A stretch of DNA of 64,000 bases. Origin: Lucifuga dentata. Lineage: Eukaryota; Chordata; Actinopteri; Ophidiiformes; Bythitidae. The position numbers and the translations under genes are program-made. Of this stretch, positions 12,633-25,744 are shown piece by piece (position 1 is the stretch's first letter; each line of letters opens with the position of its first letter). Location of the stretch: positions 233,815-297,814 of the forward strand of contig VXCM01000778.1 in assembly GCA_014773175.1 (NCBI GenBank), in the 5' to 3' direction. The notes under the pieces are model-generated. The model saw nothing but the letters and a program-made list of their open reading frames with translations. It had not been told where the DNA came from and did no database searches.

Positions 12633-14732
12633 ACAACACAGACTTGGAACTCTCACTAGCAATATTTTTCCATGTCCATCAGGATGGCATGAGCCATGCT
12701 ACTTTAAGTAAATGCATCACCAGTGAGTTTTTGCAACGTCTGCAGTATCTGAGTGAATTAAAAATGCATGCTTGGATGGAAATAATTGTGGTGTTACATC
12801 AGTGATAATTATTATCGTAAAGGGGATCACGTAGGCCTATCACTTTTAGAGAGGAGAATTGTTTTTAATAATTGCCTTTCTAAAAAAAATTGTAATGCTT
12901 CAATAAAAATGCTGTCTGGATGGAGTTTAGCCAATTTATCCCCGTTTTCTCTGTTTGAGGTGCCATGATTTCGTCTGTGCTTTCTGGCAAACATAAGCCT
13001 CAAAGGCCACTCACAATGCATTAAGAATGTTTTCTTTTTGACAGACATCAAAATGTGACCTTTAAATGATTCTTGCTATCAGGGAAGCTCAACAAGAAAA
13101 TCAATAGGATGCAGCTGGAGAGGAGGGATTAATGCGGGGCAAATTGATCATTCCATTTCATTTTCGTCTTGATTTGATGTGCCAACCACACACACCTAAT
13201 CCCACCACAAACTGCTTTTAACACTTTACAAGTGAATCTTTTGGCCAGAAAAATACAAGGAGCTCAACAAGCTTCTCAGTTACAAAAACGATAAGGCGGG
13301 AGCATGAGCTTTCACTGACAGTTAACCTTAATAATGGAAAGCAGTTCTTTTTTTTTTGTATTCCTCTTCTCTTTGCTTTTTATAGAGTGCCGCACTGCTG
13401 TTGCTTCTGTTCACCATAGGGAATACAAGATGGCAAAGCTCACTGTTTATTTCACACAGTTTATGGGTCCATCACACTGCAAAAACAAATACATTAATCA
13501 TCAGAACACATTGATAGATCGTTAATTATTGTACCTCGCTGTTGATGTCACACGTTGTTGAATCCTTTCATGGATAATCAGAGCACTTTGATGGAACTTT
13601 ATTAAACAGACTTCATTTACAAAGCTATGTCTGGACGAGCAGGCATTGAATCAGAGAGATAAAAGACAATATTTTCTTTTAAAGTATTATTCAGTAAATA
13701 TTAAAGGGAATATCTGCCACGGAAGAACTATTTTCCTGTGTCACTTCCTGTACGGAGCTGAGATTGGGAGCATATTACCGCTGAAATGCCAGAGCTCGAC
13801 AGATAACTACGATAACAAAGATAACAAATCTGGAAAATGAAAAATGGCACTTCTCTTCTACAAGGAGATACATCAGTGTTTATTAAATCAATGCCAGACA
13901 GAGGAATCTGAAGGTAAAATAATGAACCACTTATAAATGATCTTTGCTTCGCTGGGTCCTACCTGATCGGGGTGCTCAGGGACTACCAATGCGAGGCATA
14001 TTAGGAGAGGTCTATTAATCCTAGTGCTTCTCATAGCTGACTATAAAATGTGTGAGTCCTCTGTGACTTACTAGGCACATTCTTTTTAATTTTTCAACAT
14101 ACAAAAAAAAAGTCAGCCGCACAGCTCTCATTGATTAGGTGTGAAAGTTTGGGTTGTCTGTGTATTTCTGCTGGTACAGTGTAGATATTTCATTATGGTG
14201 CTCTGGGACACACATTAGCGGCTCTGCTACCTTTTGCACGGCATCCATGGCAACGAGGGAGGCCTCTCTGCCTGCAGAAATGTGCTTTTAATTGAGTGAC
14301 ATCTAATCAAGCAGTGAAATACAGCCGTGGTGTTAACAAAACAGGTCGACAAGGGACAAGGACTACTAGCTGCAATCACCAATAAAGCACAGCATTTGTG
14401 GTGCTGACCAACACAAATCAGTCTGGTTTTAATGAACAAAATTATGGGGTTGGGGGTATTCTTTACAAGATCCTTGGGTGAATGTGTGACTGGGTATGAT
14501 GAGCCCTTCATAGGATTACACCAGCTAGGGGAGGAGGAATTTCTTTGATGTGCTAAAACGGAAAGACAGAGAGGCCTCACAAAGCAATGCCTTAACACAT
14601 ATTAAACGGCGTCTTTGCAAAATTTTTCACCATCATCTTTGTTTTTTATCTTGCTGCACAGTGTGCCAGGTTTGGCTGTCTTCTATTTTTCTCCTTCACA
14701 TGGCTTGTGGCTTGACTGAAAAACTATTTCTT

Positions 14733-14826
14733 CCTCATTATCAGATGTTAAATCAGTGCATACAGGGACACCATCAACTCCCCTCGACCTAAAAATCATG
14801 CGCGCTGACAGCCCTGTGTAGTGACA
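14733..14826 (+). repeat. 94-base direct repeat, copy 1
   Basis: This matches 15683-15776 with 5 mismatches and no gaps (about 95 percent). It begins CCTCATTATCAGATGTTAA and ends CAGCCCTGTGTAGTGACA. This copy keeps CpG dinucleotides that the other has lost. It is not a known family to me. Confidence 0.85.
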
Positions 14827-15682
14827 TTCATAGATAGAGGGGTAAAGAAAAAAGTCTCAGTAAATCTCCTGTCTGCACTTTGGGGAATCATTGGAATTCA
14901 TGATCTTTTCTCAGTATGCTAACAATAATCTTCTGCTCGCTCTGTCTCGCACATCACCAGGCATAGTAAACACTTGTCTTCAGCGACTCTCTGGCAGCAC
15001 CAGCTTCTTCTCAACATGCAAATTTCAAGGCCGTACCCTGCTTTGTATGACAACTATGTCCTCAACCTTTTCCACACTGCTTTTATACAGCTGGCTGATG
15101 AATCCATTGCTCATGAGTGACAAACCTGACACTTCACTCTCACAGAGGATGTTACTTTAGTACGTCACTGAGCTTCAAGCAACTGGCAAACTGACTGTTG
15201 CCATTCTTGCTGTAGATTAGATTGACTCTCTAAGTTACATTTTAAGGTTTTCTACATATTACAGCTATACAAATACTCCATTCCAGGAACAACTCTGGAC
15301 CCTCTACAAGAGGAAGTTCAGGATGCTTTCGTTAAGCAGGGTATAACAAATGTTTCCACAGTAAAATCTGCTGGATAACTAAAATGCAACCCAAGTGAAA
15401 TTTGTTTGTGTTTGTATAGTCTGCTATGTGCAGAACTGCAAAGGGAGCTCTTAATTGGAAGCACCTTATACAGATGAGACAAAATGTGGATCTTAAGTCC
15501 TTAGTTTTTGCTTTACTAATAACAGAACTGTTGTCAGATGAATTTGTTAGTGTATTTTAAATCTAATGGTTCTAAATAAGGCTGTGGTGGTGGTTTGTCA
15601 ATGGGCATCTGACTGATCAGCTAATCCTTTGTTGTTTTTCATGACATGAGAATACAATTACATAAATAAATGTATTAAGATC

Positions 15683-15776
15683 CCTCATTATCAGATGTTA
15701 ACTCAGTGCATAGAGGGACACCATCAACTCCCCTCAACCTAAAAATCATGCATGCTGACAGCCCTGTGTAGTGACA
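15683..15776 (+). repeat. 94-base direct repeat, copy 2
   Basis: This is the second copy of the 14733-14826 unit, 950 bases away in the same orientation. Three of the five differences lie at positions that are CpG in copy 1 and TpG or CpA here. Confidence 0.85.
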
Positions 15777-17863
15777 CAGGCACATGATGACAAACAGTGT
15801 CTTGCTGGAATAGAAGGAGTACAAGTGAAGAAAAATGAACACATGACCAAACTCCAATACACTGATTATTGGGGCCACACTGGGGTCAAGATGTTTTGTT
15901 TTACATGTACCAAACATTCACCTAATTTTATGTGGGTCAGCTGTGGCACAAGTTAAAAAAAATACAAAAAACAAAACAAAACAAAAAAAAAACAAACGTG
16001 TTGACAACAACCCTGCTTTGGACAAAATATTGGCAATAAATTACCTGAGTGGAGTGTGTGGTTATATCTTCATATTTCTTCATTAACATTAGGTCAGACA
16101 TCTAGTGATTAATTTGTGATTGCAATCATATTTTTAAGGCAGTGCTTCTTATCATACTGATGGTAATATAGAACCATTTCATCTGTCTCACCTCCAGCTC
16201 AAAGCTTTGATGGTGTCAAGTGTTAGACAGCAACCAATTAAAATAAAATCACTCAAACAACTGGGGGTCAGATCTCAAGATGCTCCCAATCAGTCATAAT
16301 TTCCTGTTGTTATGCTGCATTTTAACCACTAGCGATTGGAGTCTGATAAGCAATGAGTATAATGGACAGTGTATCCCGATGAGCAACTACATCTCATAAA
16401 AGATCAACCCCAGTGAAAACTGCACTTTCAAAACACTATGTGTATCTGTCTTGACTGTGGACAAGGCAGGTGACCCCTGTGAGAATAGCCATTATAACCT
16501 GAAACAAATAAGGTAACAAGAGGCCCAACACCTTTATTAATACTTCTGCCCGCAACATTGCATGGGGTGGAATATCTCTGCTAGTTTTAAGGAATGCAGA
16601 GGCTGGGAGATGACAGGGATGGCATGTGTGGGGTCTGGCAGGACGAGGCAGCAGTCCTGATAGAGTTTCTGTGCACGTTCTACTCTGTTAGTCATTACTA
16701 CGTGCAGACGAGGGGTGATGTTTACTCTGCTGAGACAAGCAAGTCTACTGCTCTGGGTTGCAACCTTGTGACTCCCGTTTCCCTCTTGCTGCCAGCTCTC
16801 CTAGCGTCTAGCCCTGGCCCTGCCACTCTGTGGGCTTACTGGCCTAACGCTACTCAATGCCTATTGTCCACCAGGACCAGGTTTTTGGACTATATCTGGC
16901 AAAGGGGATGACGCATTTCCGCACATATTATCTGACTGGTGCACATTTCAAGGGATGTGCAGTCAACATTTCAGGAAATAATAGCATAAATATACACAAG
17001 GGATGCGATACCACTATATATTGCTCTAGTGACATATTTTCTCCTTCTGTTTTGCAGTGTTTTGACTCGCAAGCATTCCCCTCACCCACACACACATAAG
17101 AAGGAGCGAGAGAGACGGTGACAGAGACTTACTGCAGTACACAATCTGTGAAATAGGGAGTTGTAATCCTTGGTAATAGAAAAAAAAAATCAATGGAAAT
17201 ATGGTTGGATGGTTTATCATACAAAGATGATGAAAAGAAATTAGAAAATATTAAAAGAAATTATAATGTGAGCAAACACAATTCACAATTTGTTTGTGTA
17301 AAGCTAATGGCTCAAGGACAGAGGAGGTAACCGAGCACAGAAAGAAACAAGTGTGAAATAAGAAAAAAGGTCACAAATTAATAGAATGCAACAGTCACAG
17401 CAGAAACAATTATGATAGTAAACAAAAAGGAGAGAAAAGCAGCCAAGAATTCAGGAGACAGAAGAAGTCGTCTCTGAACAAAATAGTTAATAGATAAACG
17501 CAATGATTATGATACATAATGGGAAAAGGAGAAAATCAATCAGAAAGCATCAAATAAAAAATGAAATGATTACCAAGCTTATGCAGGAGGTCAGGGGGTC
17601 AGAGGTCAAGTTCAATATAAACAGGGAAACCATTATGGCGTCTGCACGGATGGCTCTGGAAGAAATAAAGCAAGGAGGTGATGTAAGTACACTTCACTGT
17701 AAGTGCTGTTTAAGTTCCACATCTACTTGACAATATGTAGCACTCAAATATTAATGTGACACAATGCTGTCGTAAGCACTGATTCACAGCAGTGTACAAA
17801 TGAGTGAAGCTCGGTTTCCTTAAGTGGTGATGGGCTACTTCAGGCTTTAGTGAATCACACATA

Positions 17864-17865
<2 letters not shown>

Positions 17866-17903
<38 letters not shown>
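17866..17903. repeat. (CA)n microsatellite
   Basis: A CA run preceded by ATACGCG. Confidence 0.95.
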
Positions 17904-17904
<1 letters not shown>

Positions 17905-20900
17905 TCCAGCCCTTTAAAACAACAGAAGTCTTTTTTTATCATCTTATACACTACCTAGACCATAAATTAAGTGTTTGCTCATTTCAAAACCTCTCAGCAA
18001 AATTAGGTAGACTAAGCAAGACACCAATGTAATGCTGTAACATCATTTATGCTTTATATTTCATGCCTTCATACCCACCCCTACCCCTGCGCTTACACAC
18101 AAACCAAATTCTAAGCTTACACACTGTGTAGACGCTACTAAGACAAAGAGGCTGTTTGATTTTTTTTTTTGGAGAGAAAAAGAAACCTATAGTAGCCAAG
18201 AAAACAGTCTGTGACGCTTCAACATACCCGAGACAACAAAGGTATTACTCTTTGCCAAAAAATTACACAAATGGCTGTGCATTCACTGCAGAAAGTAGCC
18301 ATTGCTTTAGCTCTACACAATTTGTCATGCAAAAAAAATGCACATTAATTTATTTGATACTGTTAGTCTAAAGTGAAGAATATAAAATACAGTACATAAA
18401 CAAAACACCAAAAATCATTTTTCTTTCCAAATATGTGTATGTTTTTTAAATTGTTTTTATTTTGCAAGTGTCCACATACTTGCTCTGGAGACTTCCCCAC
18501 ATATTGTGCTTTGAACATAATCTTTTGCCTCTGAAAGTAATTCTCTCAACTGTTTTCCTCTCACAACACATGCGCTCTGTTTGCTATCGATGACCACAAG
18601 GTCACTTCATCTCCACATGTGGCCTCTGTGACTCACAAGTGGATACAAGGAAAATCCAGGTCCTGGCATTTTGAAAATAAATTATTGTCCATGCAGAGTT
18701 AAATGCCAGCATACAATGGATGTAATAACATGGCACTACAAATTTTATATTGGAGACAAATGAAAAACCCAATAAAACACCATCTCATCTTTTGCATAAA
18801 AGGCTTAGGCTGATGATTCATTTTTAATTAAGGCAAACAAACTGTATTTGCTTGTGAACTATTAGTGAATCACATATTTTATACATTGTTAAAAAGGCAA
18901 ACCACCCCCCTGGATTTAAAGTCCACTGAGAAGTCTTTACGGGGACTGTTAATGTTTCATTGTCAGCCAGAAACACAAAATAGAAATGATTTCACATGCA
19001 GGAAGCATGTTACCAAATCCTTGTCACAGCCTAAGCTTGAAATCCAAACAACAGTTATATGAGACAATATTCTGTGCACATAAAACCCTCAGGCAACGTA
19101 TCACTATTGAAACAAGAACACAAACACTTTTGAAAATGATCCTTGGGTTTATTAGTGTGTAGTACTTTAAGAAGATCATGGAGAAAATGTCAGATAAGTG
19201 CATTTTGAAATCATTTTATTGCACAATGAAATACGCAAAAAAAAAAAAAAAAAAAAAAAAAAAAGCCGAAGGGTTGGGGAGATGCTTTGGAAGACTCCTG
19301 TGTCTGCATGTGATTAGTTCCACCACCTAAGATAAAGCATGCAGAGCAAATGTAACCTCATCATAATCTATGTGTCACAAAGGCAGGGAAACACTCAACC
19401 AGAAAACAACAACTGCTATACGGTATAGCCTACCACTGTGACAGTGTCTAGCGTAAACCATAGTCCTGCCAGTGTTCTCCACCCATCATTAATTGTCTGA
19501 TCATTGTGGAACTGAAAACAGCACGGGTTTGAGCAGACGGGAGATCTCACAGGTATTAGCTGCTAATTGCCGTCAAGCAAACAAACAGCATTTTGTGGAG
19601 AAAACAATCTATATTAATTCCTTCTATTCTTCCCTGAAGAATACACACATTGGAACTTCTTGGGCACACAAGACAAATGCTTATACCATAATTACAACTA
19701 ATTGTGCAAATAATTGCAAAGTTCTTGTACAACCTACACCCACAATAAAACAAAAGCAATCTATGTGGCTCTTGGCTGTGAAATTGAAACAGTCCCCTTT
19801 CTCTTTCTCTCACTAGTCTCTGTCTTTTGCTAATTCAGTCACTAGCTGCTCTCTGGTACAGACTGCAAAAGTGAAAGGAGTGGGAAGAAGTTGAAGGAGG
19901 CTAATGACGGATTCGTGGACGCTCTGAATGTAGATGTGCTGTTCCACTGTTTGACATCTCCCAACAAAACATCTGAAAAGCTTCAAAGCTTTATGGCTGG
20001 GAATATGTCTTTTGATTATATCGGTCTTCTTTTTTGAAAGATGAAAACTAGAAAGAAACAAAACATCACCTGTAAATCGAGATAGCCCTGTGCAGCGGGT
20101 TTCACACCTAATCCCTTTCATTTCAGGTCAGGGAAATATTAGTGCTTTCTCACTGCTCAGACGGTCAAAGCACATTTCAAAGAATTTCTGTGCTTCTCCA
20201 GCAGAAGGATTGGGGGGGGGGGNCTATAGGGGAGTAGGAAGCTCCGGCAATCCCCCATCTATTACAGATGAACCAATCATCAAAGACAAATTACAGTACA
20301 CTTCACTGGGATATGCTAATTTCAAATTAGATACAAGTCATCAAGAGATCAGCAGTGCAATATTTTACATCTACAAACTGAAAATGGTTTTAATACCAAT
20401 TTATGGCAAGATAAAAAAAATGGAAGAAGTTGAGCTGTAATAGGTGAAAACGATAAGACATGATAAGACTACAGTTAAACATAAAAACATTACATTTCAG
20501 TATTCTAAATTTTAGATTGGGAATCACTGGTCAGTTAATTCATTTTATAGACTGATTTTGTGATACAAAAACTACATTAAGTCTTTCATCTGACTAAATC
20601 ATTCTTAAACAAACACACTAAATATATTTAGATACTTAAATAAAAAAGACTGATCTTGTCTAACAATATTTTAAAAGCTATATAATGTAGGCCTTCAAAT
20701 TGTGCTTCAAATGACCACATATTGATTTATGAAGTTACCTCGCCTGACCAGCATGGATACCACTTGTCTTCCATCATTGTTCTGCCGAGGTTTCCATAGC
20801 TGATTTCAGGAGGAGGTCTGCCAAAATGCAGTTAGTTTAAACAATAGAAACATAGACAGACAATTACCCAGTCCTAAGGGAGCCACAGACTAAAGAGCTG

Positions 20901-22552
20901 GTCAATATTTCTGTGCAACATATGCATCAAAATGGCTGGGTCAGCTCCAGCACCTCGCTGCTCACTCCATTCTCTTCCTCTAAGTGCCTCTTTTCCCAAT
21001 CTATGTCCGTGGGAAGTACAATCACCATATCACTGAGGTGTGAATAAGGTGATGAATTTACCCTCACGTCTGACACCTGATACGTAAAAGGACGGCATAT
21101 GTTCAGAAGCAATGAGTGGTACTTTGACAATGTCAATATTTCTCTCAACCTGCAGAGTAGGCATATAGACTAATGACAGAGTGAGCATATCAGCAAATGA
21201 GTGCACAACAGGAGCAGAGGACTGGAGGGAATTAATAGCTTCAACAACAAATGACCTGACAGGACAACTACAAACACACAGACAGACAAAGAGGCCTGAA
21301 AATGTACACGCACAAATACACACTTACATACGCATACCGCCATGCACACACGCACACTGTCACATACAGCACCACAGGGTAATGTTTCCAAAATCCAGCA
21401 GAGGACACTGAGATGAAAAGCAATATTTGAACCCATGCTGTTGTCTTTTTTGGGACTAGAGACCAATCTCCTCTGTGCTTATCAGTCACAACAGCCTACT
21501 TTATTTAAGGCATTTGTGAGGTATTTAAGGTGCTCTACAGAAAATACAGTACATCTTACTTTTGCCTCATTTGATGGTCCCTGACACCCTCCACCCCCAC
21601 CCTTCTCAATTCTCACACACCCACATCTATCCCCCAGCATAAGGCTTATCATGAAAGCACAACAAGGATATATTGTCAAGACTGGTTTTCAGTAGTCCTG
21701 ATTAAAGAGGCTGACTTTTATTCTTTCAAGTACACCCTTCCTCTTTTCCCTCTCACATGGTACACAAGGGTGCCATTCTGGTGGCTGTGGAATTCATCCA
21801 TTCATCATTCTTCTCACCTATGAAGCAAAACACACATATATCAACTAGAGCTGCCCTCCCTCTTCTCTAAATCATGCTTTGTTCGGTTGTGTATGAGGAA
21901 AACGGTCTCATTGTTGGGTATCAACTGAGCAAAGGAGAGCGATGCAAAAGAAGAGCTGCAAGAGGTGTAATGGGTACACTGCACTCAAGAGATACATTTT
22001 GAATTTGACAACTTAAAGATAAAATTTTAAATTACTCTCTGATTTTTCCCTGTGATATATAGTGAATAACAAAGTAAATTTGATTAGTATTTCAGTTGTA
22101 TATTTGAGCTAACTCACTCCATAGTCCAAAGTCCCTCTATTTAAAGATTGTGTACCATTTATGCATTATCATTCATGAACCTATACAAACAGCTAAGGTC
22201 TGCGAGCAAAGAGGAAATCATGATATGACTTTTCATTATGTAATTCTTGAGGATGAGTAACCTGGAGATTAGAGAGTGTGTTTGATTTTTCTAAAGTTTT
22301 ATGCTTGCCTCAGATAATTACAATGGCATGTGTTAGGGCCATATAAGAAGAAAAAAAATAAATGTGGGGGGGGGCATTATTTTGAGTTTTCAAACTTGCA
22401 AATTTTCCAGTTTTAAAACTCAACAATTTGCCAGTTTTAAAAGTCTGTATGCTTAGAATAATTTGATGATTTTGTGCTAAATGCACAAGTATTTCTTTAT
22501 TGCTAAATGATGGAAAGGTATAATTTAATAAGGTCATGTACTGCAGGCATAG

Positions 22553-22681
22553 TCACAATGTGAGGCGGTTTGATTCCTGTTCTCATTATTTTCCCTTTTT
22601 CATTATTAAAAAAAAANTCACAATGTGAGGCGGTTTGATTCCTGTTCTCATTATTTTCCCTTTTTCATTATTAAAAAAAAA
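22553..22681 (+). other. Assembly duplication around N (64 bases twice)
   Basis: 22553-22616 and 22618-22681 are identical around an N at 22617, inside the foldback element. Confidence 0.9.
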
Positions 22682-23203
22682 AAAATTAAATTAGCTAACT
22701 ATAAAGACAGAAATCTCTGTCTGTGGCAACAATATCTCTAGAATCCAACACTGTATGAAGTTTAAATTCAGCAGGTTCATTGCTCAGGACCCAAGGACAT
22801 GCAGTGTCGCGTGTGAAGTTGTTTGGATGAGTAGTTCTCGAATTGACCTGTGCCGCTATAAAGTAGTCCGGGCGGCAGTTATGCTCCAGGCACAGCAGCA
22901 GGATACGCTCCAGGCACGGCAGCATATGCTCCGCTCCACGGGCACTTAAGGCAGGCTGCGGCGCACACCATAAAGTCGTATAAACCATAAAGCACATTTT
23001 GAACGGGCACTGCACTAGTTATTTTAAAAAAATAAAAAAGAAGACAATTCCTGCATTAAAGGAATGAACATATTATTATACATTTATACATTATGCTGTT
23101 TCATTTTAACTGTAATATGCTTTATGTTCATTGCTTTTCCTCTGGAAAAGTATAATGTAATAAAGTCATGTACTCGCAAAAAAAACAAAAAAACAAAAAA
23201 AAA

Positions 23204-23300
23204 AACCTCACAAATTTGCCAGTTTAAAAACTCACAAATTTTCCAGTTTAAAACCTCACAAATTTGCAAGTTTAACAGCTTACAAATTTGAGAGTTTTTA
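23204..23300 (+). repeat. About four copies of a 24-base tandem repeat in the foldback element
   Basis: A unit like CTCACAAATTTGCCAGTTTA repeats at about 24-base steps with small changes (GCCAG, TCCAG, GCAAG, GAGAG). Related words occur in both outer arms of the foldback element, so these look like subterminal repeats. Confidence 0.7.
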
Positions 23301-24589
23301 AACTGGCATATTGTTTTGTTTTGTTTTGTGAGTGCATAACTTTATTACATTATACTTTTCCATCGGATTTAGCAATAAAGAAATACTTGTGCTTTTAGTG
23401 CAAAATCAGTGAATTATCATAAACACACGGATCATCGAATTATCATAAGCATATAGACTTTTAAAACTGGCAAACTTTTGAGTTTTAAAACTTGAAAATT
23501 TGTGAGTTTAAAAACTCAAAATAATGCCCCCTCATTTTTTTTTTCCTTCTTATATGGCCCTANAAAAAAAAAAAAAAAAGATTCACAATGCTAATAGATG
23601 TTTCAATGACAGGTCCAGGGACAAGTTATGATTTTAGTCATACAATGCAATTTTTAATAAATCTGAAAATACAATTCCCACCACTTCAACCTAGTATATC
23701 ATAAGAAAATGTTCTATTCCTCTGAAAATCAAAGAATACCTCAGCATCATTACAAGACGTTCAGCAGAGCATTTACCTCAGCTGGACATCTTGTTCCAAA
23801 TAGATGGAGCATGTGGTTTCCATACTGTATGTAGGAGTTAATTATGGTGGGATTATTTCCCATTTCTTTATTACCCAAGCAATTTCTCTTGCATTATTTC
23901 TCTACCAACAGGATCCAGGGCATGTTTTAATCATACTGGACAGTGCATCTTTGTTCAGTGTCACAAACGCTAAAACTTCTGCAGAATAAAAAAAACTGTC
24001 TTTGTGCAAATATCCTTGACATTTTAATGAAAAGAAGATGTTTACATGTTTTTTTTCTGGTAAAGGGGCAGTAAATTGCCTACAAAAAGGAGAGCCTATC
24101 TTCTAAGGCCTGTTAGATTGCTGTGTATGTAGCTGTGATGGGCCAATGGTACGCAATAGTGGGCTCTGTCCTTTAATCTCTAATCCTTTCCTCTCTTTCA
24201 GCTGCAAGGAGGAGGAGAGCGTGAAGATCAGAAAGCAGAAAGAAGGTATCCTTTCACAGACATCTGCCCATGCAATGCCACTCCTCCTGTCCTATACTGA
24301 AGCTGTCACTAGTGGTGTCTGGGGCCATGAGGCAGGCAATTTTAGAGTTGTGGTGTGAATCGATACCCAATCACATCACGTTTGCAGGCAGCGCATCAAC
24401 CTGAAGAGGCCGTAGCGCAATTTACAGCATATTGTTTTTGGCCCTGGGAGCAAACAGGCACTGGCAGCAATAGAAGCATCATGGCAAAGTGAGACAAGGT
24501 CTTATCGTGGCCATAACTGCCTTATCTCTGGTCACAGAGGTACTCATGCTAAACACTAAAGCCAAGCAGGCCTCAGAAATACACGACAC

Positions 24590-24675
24590 ATTATACAATT
24601 ACACATTATGCTGTTTTATTTTAACTGTAATATGCAGTATGTTCATTCCTTTAATGCAGGAATTGTCTTCTTAAC
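24590..24675. repeat. Fragment related to the interior of the foldback element
   Basis: CATTATGCTGTTTTATTTTA and the following TAACTGTAATATGC match 23090-23120 in the same orientation. The next part, TCCTTTAATGCAGGAATTGT, is the reverse complement of 23040-23063. So two neighbouring pieces of the element occur here in altered relative orientation. Confidence 0.65.
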
Positions 24676-25280
24676 CAAGAGTCTTTGGAAAACTAACGGG
24701 AAATTACCCATCTTGCAACCTGTCTAGCAGTAGTTCCTACATTGCATATACAGTATTTTTCATATAGTGTATGTTTTCTGTATATAAGGTGTTCACATTT
24801 GAAGGAAAAGCCAGGTGCAATACTGTGGTATGTTCTACAGTCTACAGTTCAAACACAAATCAGTCTTCGATTTTAAAACCTCACAGTGCTAAAGCATCTA
24901 CAGAAAATGCACAGATTCAACTGTGATTTGTTGCTGTGTCAACTTAGACAAAAAATTCTGCTCCATCTTTGATATTTATGTACATGAGCGTCAAATTATG
25001 TCAGAACATAATAAAGCCAGAATGAGCATGTACCAGGAGAAACATCAATGCAGGTGTTATTTGAAGGTACAAACTCCAGGAGGTACGACAAGCAAATCAT
25101 TCAGAACAAAACCTGTAATGTTTATGTGTGAGCGGCAACTTGTATCTTGTCATTCCAACAAGTGGTCTCCACACACACCTGCAATCATTACCTTCACACA
25201 GCAGGATTGCCACTGAGGAACACACTGCCATGCTGTGAGCCCAGTGTGTTGCATGGATAAGAGAGTCACTGGGTATTCTC

Positions 25281-25313
<33 letters not shown>

Positions 25314-25327
25314 NCCAAAAAAAATAA

Positions 25328-25356
25328 TGTGTGTGTGTGTGTGTGTGTGCGTGCGT
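25328..25356. repeat. (GT)n microsatellite
   Basis: A GT run with GCGTGCG at its end, just right of an A-run with an N at 25314. Confidence 0.9.
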
Positions 25357-25744
25357 ACAGGTATGCCCACAGTATATGTAGTATGTGTGTGTTCTATTTA
25401 CTAAAATTTGTCAATGTAGTAAGTAATGTGAATCTTGTTTCTTTATTTTTATATTACAGTAAGAGGAGCAGGCATATGGTTCCTGTTTTCAGTGGAGGTG
25501 TGTGAGTGGCTTACATGGTGGTGGTCCACTGTTCTTTATTGTTCCATCAGTAATCTAATCCAGAAGGCACAACAGGAAACAGGGCTATTATGGGTAAAAA
25601 ATGAAAGACGTATCACTACTGTTTGATTGATGCGCCTATTCCCTAGGGGGATAAGCCACTACTTCACTCTGAACAACTGCGACTGACACAGTATGTTGTA
25701 CCTGAGATGGTTGTTATGGCTACGTAATTCTCTTAAAATGATGC

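Larger units (their letters stand above)
8097..22333 (-). other. CAMTA1 intron between the LINE and the foldback element
   Basis: No coding exon is recognised. The stretch holds CA, TCAT and other simple repeats, the direct repeat pair at 14733 and 15683, and homopolymer runs with single Ns at 9440, 12131 and 20223. There is also a plain A-run of about 28 at 19237-19264. High-complexity stretches at 10730-10860, 11190-11400, 12950-13260 and 13840-14060 look like candidate conserved elements by texture only. Confidence 0.55.
22334..23562. mobile_element. Foldback / long-inverted-repeat non-autonomous DNA transposon
   Basis: The left arm (22334-22550) and right arm (23330-23562) are clearly similar inverted copies. 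The outer ends read TAGGGCCATATAAGAAG and CTTCTTATATGGCCCTA. Further in, matching words such as GCATTATTTTGAG, AGTTTTAAAACT and CACAAGTATTTCTTTATTGC appear on opposite strands in the same order. If the flanking TA is the target duplication, the inverted repeat starts with GGGCC. The right arm has an extra internal duplication (GAATTATCATAA twice, near 23410 and 23437). No transposase is visible. The right boundary runs into an N and an A-run, so the target-site duplication cannot be confirmed. A 64-base stretch at 22553-22681 is duplicated around an N by the assembly. Tc1/mariner or PIF/Harbinger affinity is possible but unproven. Confidence 0.8.

Noticed and set aside
17503..17730. Charged open frame ending at a GTAAGT donor (17682)
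   Set aside because: It has no pyrimidine-tract acceptor or promoter signal and no recognisable family. A lone donor match is common by chance.
22695..23015. 106-codon minus-strand open frame in the foldback element
   Set aside because: It crosses no known transposase motif and sits in a non-autonomous element. It is probably chance in GC-rich DNA.
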